Positions 35,828 to 46,458 are shown, numbered from the stretch's first letter. The stretch is DNA of 64,000 nt from Pycnococcus provasolii (GCA_938743325.2 OW568879.1:310001-374000), one strand, 5' to 3'. The notes: generated from the letters alone by a model not told the origin. Numbers and translations are program-made.

Positions 35828-38800
35828 ATGGCGGCGGCTTCCATGCTTTTCTCGGCGGGTCTTCCCCTCGGTCGCGGTATTCTGTCTCGGCTTGGTTCTG
35901 GTTCTGGCTATGGTTCTGCTGCGGGCTGTTGGGTTGGTGTGGGTTCTGTTGTTGGGTTGCGTGCGTGCTCATCCTCGTCGTCCAGCTCGTCGTCCAGCGA
36001 TTCTGCTACTCCTCCTCCTGCTGGGCTTGCGGAGGGAGAGGGGGGGGATTTGTTGGCGCCTGAGGACTCGGACTCGTGGCACGCACGGCTCAGCCCGTCT
36101 CAACATGTCAGCCACTCTGCATCGCCGGCATCGGTGCAAGCAGCACGTACCAGCGAGAGTCCCCAGGAGAGTCCTCCTCCCGCTCGCCTGAAAACGACAT
36201 GTGACAAGCCATCATCGTCATGTGCAAGTGCAGCGTCAGAAGCCTACACCACCAACACCACCAACACCACCACTCAGTCCACTCAGAACGCTTTTAGCGG
36301 CGCCCTGCTTCCCACCAACGCTTCAGCATCGGGAGGATTGTGGGGACACGCCGCGAGCGTCTTCACAAACGATCGACAGCAGCAGCAGCAGCAGCAGCAG
36401 CAGCGTTCGTTCGCGTCGCCACCCCTACACGCTGCCGCGGTCAATTCGTCCATGGACTTGGAAGAGGAACAAGATGCCAACGACTCGACTTTGTTCGCTT
36501 CGTCCCTTTCGTATCAGCTTGACGACGAATATGAAGATAAAGAAATAACATACAAACTCGATCTCGAAGACTTCCGCTTGGGTAACATGCGACGAGAAGA
36601 GAATGAGGGGATGCGGCACGATGATTCACCATACGAGGATCCACCTCACGACCACGACATGCAGACGCGTTCTAATTTCGAAAGTTACACCGGAGACGCC
36701 TTCACCGATGCTCTCAGCGATACGAGGCAACTTCAGGCTGCGACACTCGGCGACGAACAGACGGCACAGGCAGCGCAGAACGCTACCGCAGAGTGGAGAG
36801 GGCTCGACGGTAAATGCATCGGTTCAGACTTCGTCGCCACGAAGTTTGATGAAAAAACCGCCAGTTACATGCCGATTCGTAATCCTGACGAGAGAAATCG
36901 TTCCTGGTGCTTCGAGCTGCTGGATGGGCCTGAATTTTCCAGTCTACCAGAAGAGAGTCAGGATGCCCTTACATCAATGCAGATAAAGTACGAGAACAGC
37001 CAGCTGAAGTACGCGTTGGCGAATTTCCAGGAGGAGAAGAGGGGAGAGATGAACCGAAGGGACTTGCGACAGACCGGAGTAGATATGTTCATGGAGCAGG
37101 ATGATATCAACATGCCGGTGAGCAGTGTATACGGAACAGCAGAAGGCAGGCTGTATGTGGATCACATTATGAGCGGTTGGGCGACAGGTCGAGCGAAGAC
37201 GATAGCTGATGGGTGGATGAAGCACCTGAGGAACGTAATTGAGGAAGAGCTCCCGATCGATGTGGAGCGTACCCCACGAACCATATCAGGTCATATACGT
37301 ACCCGACGAAGCATATCAGGCGAGGCGAAAGATCTAAAAGAAGTACGAATGGCCCTCCTGAAGAACAAAGCTGGCTACGACGTTGTCGCGGCGACGACAG
37401 TGCAAGCCTTGATTGCGCAGTTCTGCTCGACACCCCTGCACACTCATGCCGATAATCTCGACCCCAACTACGCGCACGTGCCAATGCTACAATTGACGCT
37501 TGGCCTCGGTCGTTCACTTCAGGCACAGGCAAATTATAAGCAGATGGAGCAGCTTTCGAAGATGAGCAGGAGGTCGACACAGATAGAAGGTGAAACGTCA
37601 AGCTTTAATGATGAGGAAAGGCTAAAAAAGACCATCATAGACGACACAGAGAAGAAATGTGAGGTGCTCTACACGAGAGAATTAGAAACGCTTGATTCGA
37701 GGGCTCGTGAGCTGCTAAAATCCACGTCGTCTTCTGATGGTGTACGCATATCAAAAGAGGAAACAACGACTGAACTGCTCACGGAAACTTCTGGCGATGC
37801 GGTGGATCTTTCCCATCTCGCAGGTGAAAACAACGAGGACAAGTACGCCAACTTCCCTGCCGTTGTTAGGAAGGAACTGTTGAGTATTGATAGGAGGAAG
37901 AATACTGTGGAAAATCTCATGAACAGCAAGCGCAATACAGGCAGGCAGTATGTGAAGAGCGTTCGCATATTTAAGCAACAGAGTGACGAGAAAAAAGGTG
38001 TTGATACGCTTACAGCTGTGGTGGAGTTCCGGAACGCGACCATCAGTGAGGATTTCCGGAATGGGCTCTTTCTTGAGCAATACATCGACGAGCAAGGCAA
38101 AACCGAACAGTATCCGCCCGGCGCCGTGAGACCGCATCCGAAGATCAACGTGGGTATGAATGCGGTGGTGGATAACTACCGAGTGGGAAAGATCTTGGAG
38201 AAGCAGTACAATGTGACGAAGAAGGTGCTCGGAGCTTCGGCGGCGGCCACAGCGATGCTGAGTCTATCTACGCAGAGAACAATTCACCAAGCCAAGCACG
38301 GAAAAGTGCCATCGACGCCAGTGGTCCCATTTGAAGAAGACACTGAGGACGAATCTCTCTGCTACGGCGTGGTTGAGCATCCCATAAATTCTGAACCTTC
38401 TCCGGCCACGGATTCGGAGAGTTGGTCCGTTACTACGGTGGTGAAGATTGGTGCAGCGATGATTAGCCTTATAGTGCGCGCAGTGGAAAGGGACGCAACT
38501 TTGAATGGCGCTATTCTCAAGATTGACCGTGCGGAAAGGATAGAAAAAGTTGGAGGCAGGTATACAAAAATAAAAACAGGTGTGCTGGGCATGAAGAGAG
38601 ACGGAGTCCTTGATGAATTGATTTCGAGCCCTCGCGCCTGGCGCGGTGGTACGAGTGCTGATACCATGCCAACCATTATTCCACCCAAACCTTGGGAAGA
38701 TCTGAATTCGGGTGCTTTCCAAATGATAAAGAAGTCCGCGATTCGTGCAAAGGGCAATTTTCGCGAGGTGGAAGGTATTTTCGATAATGGCACTGCCAAG

Positions 38801-40702
38801 CAGAAAGAAGACTTTCGTGACACGCTATCGGTGCTGAGCATGCTTGGCAATATCCCGTGGACAATCAATCGACCCGTGGCGATGGTTGCGCACCACATCT
38901 GGACCTCTGACAAGTCAAATAGGCGTGATTACGATACCATCCGTAATCAGGTTGGTATGCCGAGTCAGAAGTCGATCGTGCCTGAGAGCCTTCAGAAAAA
39001 TGAGCCCATGCTAAGTGAGCCTTTAGCCCGTGCCACTCCAACGGAGACCCATGGGTCGTTGGGGCCGCTTACTGTTAAGTTCTCGCACAATGCGTCGCAG
39101 ATATCGCCAATTCAAAAATTCGAAAGAAAACAGAAGGATCAAAAAAAGGCGGAAAGTGAGCGATACTCGTTAATGCGCGACATGGACTACAAGATTCATA
39201 TGGCGCGCGATCTGAGTCAGTTGAGCGAGTTCTACTATCCTCACAGTATGGACTTCCGCGGTCGCGCTTATCCAATGCATCCGCATCTCCAGCACATGGG
39301 CGGCGACGTGGCACGAGGGATGCTCTCCTTCAAGAGAGCAAAGCCGCTTGGCGAGCGCGGACTCCGCTGGTTGAAAATTCACCTGGCCAACCTTTGTGGC
39401 GAGAACAAGATTTCGCTTGACGAGCGTGAGGAGTGGGTGCAGAGACACGCAGATGATGTGTGGGACTCGGCAGAACGGCCGATCGATGGTCGGAGATGGT
39501 GGATGCAGCAGGAGGAGCCATTCCAGGTCCTTGCGACGTGCATCGAAATACGCAACGCGGAAATGCATCCGAACGGTCCGGAACAGTACCTATGCAGACT
39601 GCCCGTGCATCAGGATGGAAGCTGCAATGGGTTGCAGCACTACGCAGCAATGGGACGCGACGCCTTGGGTGGCGCGGCGGTGAATCTGACGAGCGCCGAG
39701 CATCCGAATGACGTGTACTCCAAGGTCATGGACCGAGTCAAAGCTAAGGTGGAGAAGACAGCAACTTCTGGCGAGGGCAGAATGAGTGAATTGGCAAGTA
39801 AGCTGCTTCCCGAGGTGAATCGCAAGCTCGTGAAGCAGACGGTGATGACTTCCGTTTATGGCGTGACATGGATCGGCGCACGAGATCAGATCGAGAGCCG
39901 ACTGCGTGAACGCGGATGGCCTGCGGGCTTAGAGCGAAGGGAAGTGGCACGGTACGCGACGGATATGACCATGTCAGGGCTCGCGGAGCTCTTTCAGGAC
40001 GCCCGCAACGTCATGGCATGGCTTGGCACGTGCGCATCGATCACCAGTAAAAACTGGAAATTCGAAAAAGGAGGAATCGAGATCGATCCGGAAGAGGTGG
40101 ATGAAAAAGAGTTCAGGAAAAGAAGCTTTAATCCAATGGTGAGAACACGCGATGTGGAAATGTGCAAGCAGCGCGAGCTGCATTCAAATGCGGATCGCGA
40201 AAAAGAAGAGATCGAGTGGGTCGACGATCCTAACTTGCACATCGGCCAGCCTATGAGATGGACGACCCCAATGGGCATGGTTTGTGTGCAACCTTATCGA
40301 AAGGTGGACAACAAGAAGATTAATACTGTGCTGCAGACAATCAGTGTCGACATCCACAGCGAAGCTTTGCCTGTGGTCTCAGCGAAACAGAGGTCTGCGT
40401 TTGCCCCAAATTACGTGCACAGTATCGATAGCGCGCACATGATGAAGACGGCTGAGGAATGCATCGGAAGAGGCATGGACTTTGCAGGTGTGCACGACTC
40501 GTTTTGGACTCACCCTTGTAGCGTTGACGAGATGAATGTGGTGCTTCGCGATAAGTTCGTGGAAGTCCACAAGGAGCCGCTTCTGGAGAAACTGAAAGCT
40601 GAGCTTGAGGAGAGGCACCCTCATCTCGCCTTCCCTCCTGTTCCGAAGTTCGGCGACCTGGATTTAGAAGGGGTGCGAAATTCAACGTACTTCTTCTCGT
40701 AG
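35828..40702 (+). CDS. Phage-type (T7-like) organellar RNA polymerase
   Basis: A single-subunit RNA polymerase of 1624 residues that transcribes mitochondrial (or plastid) DNA. The ATG at 35828 opens a leader free of acidic residues (MAAASMLFSAGLPLGRGIL), fit for organelle import; the frame itself opens earlier with GTG. The C-terminal third holds the core: YPHSMDFRGRAYPMHPHLQ, motif A with Asp1263 (HQDGSCNGLQHYAAMGRD), motif B with Arg1332, Lys1336 and Tyr1344 (same spacing as T7 R627, K631, Y639), and motif C VHDSFWTH with Asp1557. All catalytic residues are present. The protein is long: the first 500 residues hold Ser, Gln and acidic low-complexity runs. One copy is seen; whether it serves one or both organelles cannot be told. 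Confidence 0.96.
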   Translation: MAAASMLFSAGLPLGRGILSRLGSGSGYGSAAGCWVGVGSVVGLRACSSSSSSSSSSDSATPPPAGLAEGEGGDLLAPEDSDSWHARLSPSQHVSHSASPASVQAARTSESPQESPPPARLKTTCDKPSSSCASAASEAYTTNTTNTTTQSTQNAFSGALLPTNASASGGLWGHAASVFTNDRQQQQQQQQQRSFASPPLHAAAVNSSMDLEEEQDANDSTLFASSLSYQLDDEYEDKEITYKLDLEDFRLGNMRREENEGMRHDDSPYEDPPHDHDMQTRSNFESYTGDAFTDALSDTRQLQAATLGDEQTAQAAQNATAEWRGLDGKCIGSDFVATKFDEKTASYMPIRNPDERNRSWCFELLDGPEFSSLPEESQDALTSMQIKYENSQLKYALANFQEEKRGEMNRRDLRQTGVDMFMEQDDINMPVSSVYGTAEGRLYVDHIMSGWATGRAKTIADGWMKHLRNVIEEELPIDVERTPRTISGHIRTRRSISGEAKDLKEVRMALLKNKAGYDVVAATTVQALIAQFCSTPLHTHADNLDPNYAHVPMLQLTLGLGRSLQAQANYKQMEQLSKMSRRSTQIEGETSSFNDEERLKKTIIDDTEKKCEVLYTRELETLDSRARELLKSTSSSDGVRISKEETTTELLTETSGDAVDLSHLAGENNEDKYANFPAVVRKELLSIDRRKNTVENLMNSKRNTGRQYVKSVRIFKQQSDEKKGVDTLTAVVEFRNATISEDFRNGLFLEQYIDEQGKTEQYPPGAVRPHPKINVGMNAVVDNYRVGKILEKQYNVTKKVLGASAAATAMLSLSTQRTIHQAKHGKVPSTPVVPFEEDTEDESLCYGVVEHPINSEPSPATDSESWSVTTVVKIGAAMISLIVRAVERDATLNGAILKIDRAERIEKVGGRYTKIKTGVLGMKRDGVLDELISSPRAWRGGTSADTMPTIIPPKPWEDLNSGAFQMIKKSAIRAKGNFREVEGIFDNGTAKQKEDFRDTLSVLSMLGNIPWTINRPVAMVAHHIWTSDKSNRRDYDTIRNQVGMPSQKSIVPESLQKNEPMLSEPLARATPTETHGSLGPLTVKFSHNASQISPIQKFERKQKDQKKAESERYSLMRDMDYKIHMARDLSQLSEFYYPHSMDFRGRAYPMHPHLQHMGGDVARGMLSFKRAKPLGERGLRWLKIHLANLCGENKISLDEREEWVQRHADDVWDSAERPIDGRRWWMQQEEPFQVLATCIEIRNAEMHPNGPEQYLCRLPVHQDGSCNGLQHYAAMGRDALGGAAVNLTSAEHPNDVYSKVMDRVKAKVEKTATSGEGRMSELASKLLPEVNRKLVKQTVMTSVYGVTWIGARDQIESRLRERGWPAGLERREVARYATDMTMSGLAELFQDARNVMAWLGTCASITSKNWKFEKGGIEIDPEEVDEKEFRKRSFNPMVRTRDVEMCKQRELHSNADREKEEIEWVDDPNLHIGQPMRWTTPMGMVCVQPYRKVDNKKINTVLQTISVDIHSEALPVVSAKQRSAFAPNYVHSIDSAHMMKTAEECIGRGMDFAGVHDSFWTHPCSVDEMNVVLRDKFVEVHKEPLLEKLKAELEERHPHLAFPPVPKFGDLDLEGVRNSTYFFS

Positions 40703-40780
40703 GGTGTACCAAAATGAATGAGACATTAAATTGTGTAAAATTGCAACTTTGTAACAACAAATATGTAGAACAGAATAACA

Positions 40781-42277
40781 TCACATCAAAGAATCAAGAA
40801 CAACACCTGCACGTTGTGCGAGTAGAATTCCGGCAGCCTCCGCATAGCTTCGAACGCGAATTGCATTGGGTAAGTCGAGCAGCTCCGGAGTCACGTCCAT
40901 CACAGTCGTGTTGCTCTCCACGCAGATGCACAGCGCTGGTGGTTGTCCACGTCGCGCCTGCAATGCCGCCGTGGAGTTGCCGCAGAGGGCGAGCACGGCA
41001 GGCGAGCCGCATGCTGTGGCAGGCACCACCACTGCGTTGACATGCGCGGCAGTGAGCAAAGTTTCGTATCCGCCAGGTGTTGGCATTTTTTCAGGCATCG
41101 GTGGCATCGACGATGGCCGAGGTGGCTGATCTAGCGCACTCATGTAAGCGGCTGCGTTGAATCCCTCGCCTGGCCGTGCCATCAGCGCGGCATGCGACGG
41201 ATTCTCAAAATCGGACGACAGATCGTGGTCATTTTGAAGAGCAACGTACCGTGGCGCTAGAAAGTGCAAATTGCTGAGAACGCAGGGAAGGAACGTGTAT
41301 CCGAGCTCCTCCGCGGCTGCTTTGGGGTGCACGTCGTCGTCAACCTCCCATGGTGCGTTGCACGGCGCGTGCGCGCAGGGCACGCCTAGAGAGCTCACGA
41401 CGGCGTGGCTGATTGCCGCTTCGGCACCGCCGACGGGGTCGACGCCGTCGCCGTGTCGATATGCGCCGTCGTCCACGTCATCGGGGAAGCGCGTTACCAC
41501 CGCCACGGCGTCGCAGCCGTGTTTCGAAACCACGATCTCGCACGCCTCGAGCAGCGCCTCCGTGTTTGTGACTCCTCCTCCTCGACTGCTGCAGGCTGTC
41601 GTGTTTTGCTGCTCGTACTTTTCGTATCCCCCGCCTAGCTTCACGCCAAGCGGGCTACTCGTAACAACCGCCTCCGTCACGATATCTGCTCCCACGCTTG
41701 CACGCATCGCCTGAGCGACTTGGACGTGCCTCGTTCTCAGCTCCGGCTCGATAGCAGCGTCGAGAACGAGCCCCACCTTATTCGTGCGTCGGTTGAGTGG
41801 CGCGAGCGCCCACCTTCCCGTTGCGAACAAGTCAAGCGCCATTCCCTCGACGTACATGACGGACGAGGCGTTATCCCAAGCGTTTTGCGGTGGGTACAGC
41901 ATGGCAGCGTTCAGCACGTTCGGGTTTGTGATGAGTATGTCCGTAGCGTTTGCGAGAAGGCGAGCACAGGGCATGGCGTCGCCGGCGTATCCTCCGATGG
42001 ACGCGGCGATACCTGTGGGTACCACGCATACCGTGACGAACGGCGAGTCGAACGGCTGCTGCAACTGTACCATGGATCCCCCCACCCCAGGTCCAGCTAC
42101 CAAGCCAAACCCACCCAGATTGGAAGGAGTGCGAGAAGTAGAAGTAGCACGAACCAAAGAAACAGGGCGACCACGAAGGCCCCTAAGAAAGCCAAAGGAA
42201 CTCACAGCACGTCCAGGAGCACGTCCAGGAGCACGGTGACGTGGCGGCGTTACGTTCTGACACGGACATGCAGACAT
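40781..42277 (-). CDS. DUF3326 protein, plastid-type
   Basis: A 498-residue member of the DUF3326 family, found in cyanobacteria and plants, of unknown function. Conserved blocks are clear: CVVPTGIAASIGGYAGDA, ITNPNVLNAAMLYPP, YVEGMALDLFATGRWAL, ATRFP-like VVTRFPDD, YRHGDGVDPVGGAEAAISH, PCAHAPCNAP, AAEELGYTFLPCVLSNLH and a final LLDLPNAIRVRSYAEAAG. The first 50 residues are Arg/Ala/Pro-rich and acid-free, a likely transit peptide. It faces the RCC1-like gene across a 186-bp promoter carrying TTAGGG repeats. The family assignment is firm; no reaction is known to me. Confidence 0.92.
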   Translation of the reverse strand: MSACPCQNVTPPRHRAPGRAPGRAVSSFGFLRGLRGRPVSLVRATSTSRTPSNLGGFGLVAGPGVGGSMVQLQQPFDSPFVTVCVVPTGIAASIGGYAGDAMPCARLLANATDILITNPNVLNAAMLYPPQNAWDNASSVMYVEGMALDLFATGRWALAPLNRRTNKVGLVLDAAIEPELRTRHVQVAQAMRASVGADIVTEAVVTSSPLGVKLGGGYEKYEQQNTTACSSRGGGVTNTEALLEACEIVVSKHGCDAVAVVTRFPDDVDDGAYRHGDGVDPVGGAEAAISHAVVSSLGVPCAHAPCNAPWEVDDDVHPKAAAEELGYTFLPCVLSNLHFLAPRYVALQNDHDLSSDFENPSHAALMARPGEGFNAAAYMSALDQPPRPSSMPPMPEKMPTPGGYETLLTAAHVNAVVVPATACGSPAVLALCGNSTAALQARRGQPPALCICVESNTTVMDVTPELLDLPNAIRVRSYAEAAGILLAQRAGVVLDSLM

Positions 42278-42336
42278 ACCCGTAGTTTAGATTTGGAATG
42301 CGGAGGGGAGACGAGTTTTACACGTGGCAAAAACAT

Positions 42337-42388
42337 GTTAGGGTATTCCGGTTAGGGTTAGGGTTACGGTTAGGGTTACGGTTCGGGC
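42337..42388. promoter_or_regulatory. TTAGGG-type array in a divergent promoter (DUF3326 / RCC1-like)
   Basis: GTTAGGG at 42337-42343, then GGTTAGGGTTAGGGTTACGG, GTTAGGGTTACGG and GTTCGGG up to 42388. Variant units (TTACGG, TTCGGG) show decay of a perfect array. The two ATGs are 60 and 76 bp away. Confidence 0.6.
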
Positions 42389-42463
42389 TTTCAAGTTGTT
42401 CTGCTCTGCCCCTGGTGGTGGTGGTGCCCTTCATAGACTAGTTATCATATCATTTTTCCACAC

Positions 42464-43459
42464 ATGCCTTCTGACCTTGACGACAACAGTCTCCGCGATC
42501 GTGCCATCGCCGTCTGGCGTGACTGGCTCGTCGCGGTGCACAGGCCGCGGCGGATCGCAACTGTCAAGGAACGTAACGAGCTTCGCGAAAGAATGTCGCG
42601 AGCCAACGTGAACCTTGCAGCGGGTTGTGGCCACTCGATGGCGGTGCGACAAGACGGAAGGATCGCATGTTCGGGCTTGAACGACGTAGGCCAGGCGCCT
42701 CCTGCCGGCGTCGACGGCGACTTCGTCGCAGTTGCCGCGGGTCTCAATCACTCCATCGCGCTTCGACGCGACGGCAGCGTCGCGTGCTGGGGCGACAACG
42801 ACGACGGCAAGGCGCCTCCCGACGGCGTCGACGGCAACTTCGTCGCCATCGCCGGAGGTGGTAACCACTCGCTGGCACTTCGACGTGACGGCAGCATTGC
42901 GTACTTGGGACTCAATGACTTAGGCCAGGCGGTTCCCGAAGGCGTCGAGGGTGACTTCGTCATGATCGCGGCGGGTCACGATCACTCGCTGGCGCTGCGA
43001 CGCAACGGCAACGTCGCATGCTGGGGAGAAAACGGCGAAGGCCAGGCGCCTCCCGCCGGCGTCGACGGTGACTTCGTCGCGATTGCCGCGGGTATGTTTC
43101 ACTCGCTCGCGCTGCGACGCGACGGCGGCATCACGTGCTGGGGACGCAACGTCGAAGACCAGGCGCCTCCCGACGGTGTCGAGGGTGACTTCGTCGCAAT
43201 CGCCGGAGGTGGTGACCACTCGCTCGCGCTACGACGCGACGGGAGCGTTGCGTGCTGGGGAAGCAACCTCTCCGGCGAGGCGCCTCCCGCTGGCGTGGAC
43301 GGCGACTTCGTCGCGATCGCGGCGGGTCACGATCACTCACTCGCGGTGCGACGTGACGGCCGCATCGCGTGCTGGGGATGTGACGACGACGGCGAGGCGC
43401 CAGCGGATGTCGCACAACTCAACGCTGCGTCGTTCATGACGGAGATTGTAATTCTGTAA
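42464..43459 (+). CDS. RCC1-like seven-repeat beta-propeller
   Basis: A 331-residue protein. After about 60 residues there are seven near-identical 39-residue repeats of the form AAGxxHSLALRRDGSVACWG, then DNxxGQAPPxGVDGDFVAI. This is the RCC1 repeat in its compact form, predicted to close into a seven-bladed propeller. No other domain is present. RCC1-like proteins serve as exchange factors or binding scaffolds; the Ran-exchange residues cannot be judged by eye and the nuclear tail of RCC1 is absent, so the function is open. The nucleotide repeats are also very similar, which suggests recent homogenisation. Start at the ATG at 42464. Confidence 0.9.
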   Translation: MPSDLDDNSLRDRAIAVWRDWLVAVHRPRRIATVKERNELRERMSRANVNLAAGCGHSMAVRQDGRIACSGLNDVGQAPPAGVDGDFVAVAAGLNHSIALRRDGSVACWGDNDDGKAPPDGVDGNFVAIAGGGNHSLALRRDGSIAYLGLNDLGQAVPEGVEGDFVMIAAGHDHSLALRRNGNVACWGENGEGQAPPAGVDGDFVAIAAGMFHSLALRRDGGITCWGRNVEDQAPPDGVEGDFVAIAGGGDHSLALRRDGSVACWGSNLSGEAPPAGVDGDFVAIAAGHDHSLAVRRDGRIACWGCDDDGEAPADVAQLNAASFMTEIVIL

Positions 43460-43510
43460 TACATAGTCACACACAAGAAAGAAATCACTTCTCGCACCAA
43501 GGCACTACCC

Positions 43511-44197
43511 TTAAGGCCAACAGCTTAGTCGTCTCAGCGCATCTCGGGCCTCCCACTGCACGCCACTATCCATGGCGTGCGCGCGCCTGGCCTGCTCGAA
43601 CACTTCATGGGCGCCCAGCGCTCGTGCAGCTCTTTTATTGGTTGGACAGCAGAACGTCGCAACATTCAAGCACCAGCAGGCTTCTGCCTGAAGGGCCGCG
43701 TTCATCGTGTGAAGCTTCATTGTGTGCAGAACGGTCGCGACGCCGTCGCACGCGGCAAGCTTCTCCTTGTTGTCATTGTTCCCATACGCAACGCAGTGAA
43801 TCGCTTTCAGCACGCGCACGACGGTGTCGCCACCCAACGTCGCATCTCTTCGAAGTAATGCTATGAGGACTTGCACAGCGCCAGCCTGACCAAGCTTCTC
43901 ACGGTTACGTGCATGTTCGTCTAACTTCGTATCAGACGTTAAGTGCACAATTCGCTCAGAAAGGGCCGCCGTGTCGTCGCACACCTGCACCGCTGCGTCG
44001 CCTTCCCCACGTTGCATCTCCACGTGGTCAATACCTTCGCTCTGAACCTTTCCAATACATAAATCAGAAGGTGAGGAGGAAGGTAAGTCGCGGCGACCTG
44101 CTCGTGGTGCTGGTTGCGCGCCTTTAACAAGTGTGTATTGAAGGTCGGCGCACACAGACTCCAGCTCCCTCTTTAAAACTGCGACGTGCATGTCCAT
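43511..44197 (-). CDS. Small armadillo-repeat protein
   Basis: A 228-residue protein. The C-terminal 130 residues hold ARM-like helices: NREKLGQAGAVQVLIALLRRD, TVVRVLKAIHCVAYGNNDNKEKLAACDGVATVL and LQAEACWCLNVATFCCPTNKRAARALGAHEVFEQA. The N terminus (MDMHVAVLKRELESVCADL) may be helical; a polar linker follows. It is a likely protein-binding scaffold with no catalytic part. It converges on the RCC1-like gene with only 51 bp between stops. No closer homologue recognised. Confidence 0.8.
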   Translation of the reverse strand: MDMHVAVLKRELESVCADLQYTLVKGAQPAPRAGRRDLPSSSPSDLCIGKVQSEGIDHVEMQRGEGDAAVQVCDDTAALSERIVHLTSDTKLDEHARNREKLGQAGAVQVLIALLRRDATLGGDTVVRVLKAIHCVAYGNNDNKEKLAACDGVATVLHTMKLHTMNAALQAEACWCLNVATFCCPTNKRAARALGAHEVFEQARRAHAMDSGVQWEARDALRRLSCWP

Positions 44198-45546
44198 GGC
44201 TCACAGCCTTAAGAAGCCGCCACCGCCATCGTCGACACTTATCGTCCGTATAATAATTGTGCACAATAGAGTCAGAGAGATATGTTGTGTGACCGTCGAC
44301 GACGACACGAAAACCTTTCGTGTTGGTCGCATCAGGTGAGCTTACAGTACGTACAGTTCAAACCACAGGCGGGTCCCCAGAATGCCAAGAAACGCGACCG
44401 GTGAACCTGCACGAGTTGTAATTTCCACACGAGTTCACTTTATGAGTTGGTGAACGGCCTCCTCTCCTCTCCTCTCCCCCTCTCAGGAGTGGAGAGGCGT
44501 TTGGCAAGCTCGTCTCCTCAGGTCAGGTGGTGTCGTGCAGTGACCTGATATCAGATCATGACAACGACGACGACGACGACGACGACGACCCAACGCACCG
44601 ACACTGGACACACATCACCGGCTGGCTAGTCTTCGCCTTCCCTGAGATCTCGAGAGTCGAGACTACTACGATACCGTAGTAGGTGACCAGTGCACTCCCC
44701 CGCTGACTGCCTCGCCCTCTCGCAGCAACTGGTTGAGTGGTTGATTGGTTCATCCCTCCCACTCGCCCTCGCCCTCGCCCTCGCACTCGCACTCGCACTC
44801 GCACTCGCACTCGCAGGCAGTGGCAGCCGGCAGGTGACCATGAAACGAGATGAACGCCTATTCTCGCGCATCGCATCGCACCGCATCGCATCGCATCGCA
44901 TCGCTCCGATGCATCACTAAGTACTAGACTCTCGTAGTTACCGGGTACACGCCCATAAGAGCATCCCGATGCTCACGGTCGTTGCTCGGTTCACGTCGGT
45001 TCACGTCGGGACTGTCGGGAACGTCGGTCCAGACACGGCCACAGGCCACGGGTCCCACAGGCACAGGCACAGGTGACAGGCCTTTAAAGCCTTGTCGATG
45101 CCCATTGCACAGGTGTAGGTGTGTGCGTGTTCGACTTGTGCTGTTCTCCTAAACCTTTAAGGGGAGCATGTTGTCTCTCGCCACTTTGCCACTTGGTTGG
45201 GAGTTGGGAACACAACCAACCAAGGGACAGGTTCGACAGGTTTTGGCAGACGGTTCGTTTTGGCAGGTTTGGTGGGTGAGCCTCACCTCACCTCACCTCA
45301 CCTCACCTCAGGCCGACGCCCGAGAACGTGTCCTGAAGACCGCATCGCTTCAGCCATCAGTACTCGCCTACGTGTGGTGGTAGTAAGTACAGTACTACGC
45401 CTTAAGTCGTACCTTAAGACTGTTAAAGGGTGTTGGGTGTTGTCAAAGCCAACTCAGTCAGCTGTGTTCACTTAAGTTCAGCCTTAAGCTGCTTAAGTTC
45501 ACGTTTAAGTAGCTTAGCTTCTGTATTTGTTCAGGGACATCATATC
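44198..45546. other. Repeat-rich intergenic stretch of 1.35 kb
   Basis: Holds a CTCCT tandem (about 44459-44485), a (GAC)n run (about 44560-44588), a CTCGC(C/A) hexamer array (about 44762-44816), GCATC pentamers (about 44869-44904), and CCTCA pentamers (about 45280-45310). An 8-bp stem-loop (CTACTACG) sits at 44663-44682. No gene seen. Confidence 0.55.
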
Positions 45547-46458
45547 ATGGTGTTGACCAAGGGTGTCAAGGCCTCTGGGCGCTCGGGATTCGGCAACCAG
45601 CACGACAGCAAAAAGAGCACGGCGCCCAACTTCGGCTTCGGCTCCTCGGTGCGAGATGCGTCAAACAAACTGCACATCTCCAACGAGCACTCGAAGGTGA
45701 CGCCCGTGCGATTCACGCCAGGCGCAATCTACGAGTCAGCCTCGTGCATGGGAAAGCAGACGCTCAGCCAGACGGAGAGCGGCGCAGAGTTCAGCTTCGG
45801 CAGCCAGGCACGCCTGCCCAAATCGAAGGACAGCAACCTGCTCACACCTGGACCTGGCACGTACAAGACCAAGGGTGCAGTTGGGCCGCAGGTGGACAGC
45901 ACGCGTTCCAGTGCCGCCAACTTTGCGTTCGGAACGACAACCCGTAACGCGCAGGAGAAGGTGTTCCTCTCCGCCGACCACACGAAGGCTGACTTCGGAA
46001 AGGGAAGTCCAGGCCCGGCGGCGTATGGCGTGAAGAGCTCGATGGCGAAGCAGGTGAACAGCCGCCACTCCAGCCAACCGAGCTGGAAGTTGGGAACGGA
46101 CCAGCGCTTCGTGTACGACTACGTTGTGCGCGCCTCCAAGCTGCCCGGTGTGGGACAGTACCGGCACTACGGCAGCGTGGGTGCTCAGGTGGACAGCAAA
46201 AAGTCGACGCGCGCTATGTACACGTTTGGAACATGCAAGCGTGAGCAGCGCGAGCGCATGTACCTGTCTGCTGACCACGAGAAGGCGGCGTACGGCTTGG
46301 GCAGCCCTGGGCCCATGACGGCGAACGGGCAGAGCTCCATGTCAACGCAGGTGAACAGCCGAAAGAAGTCGGCTGCGGGCTGGGCGTTCGGCACATCAAA
46401 GCGCTTCACCGTCGACAAGAAAGCAATGACGACGCCCGGACCGGACGCGTACGACTAG
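45547..46458 (+). CDS. SHIPPO/ODF3-type PG-rich flagellar protein (STPGR repeats)
   Basis: A 303-residue protein from the ATG at 45547 (MVLTKGVKASGRSGFG). It contains spaced PGP motifs (TPGPGTYK, SPGPAAYG, SPGPM, TPGPDAY) and repeated xSxxxxFxFGTxxR units (NFGFGSSVRD, NFAFGTTTRN, MYTFGTCKRE, GWAFGTSKRF), the mark of sperm-tail PG-rich / ODF3 proteins. Repeats Q-V-(D/N)-S-(R/K)-x-S recur about every 50 residues. Such proteins bind ciliary microtubules, some inside doublets. The frame upstream of 45547 has no ATG and is taken as 5' UTR. Confidence 0.88.
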   Translation: MVLTKGVKASGRSGFGNQHDSKKSTAPNFGFGSSVRDASNKLHISNEHSKVTPVRFTPGAIYESASCMGKQTLSQTESGAEFSFGSQARLPKSKDSNLLTPGPGTYKTKGAVGPQVDSTRSSAANFAFGTTTRNAQEKVFLSADHTKADFGKGSPGPAAYGVKSSMAKQVNSRHSSQPSWKLGTDQRFVYDYVVRASKLPGVGQYRHYGSVGAQVDSKKSTRAMYTFGTCKREQRERMYLSADHEKAAYGLGSPGPMTANGQSSMSTQVNSRKKSAAGWAFGTSKRFTVDKKAMTTPGPDAYD

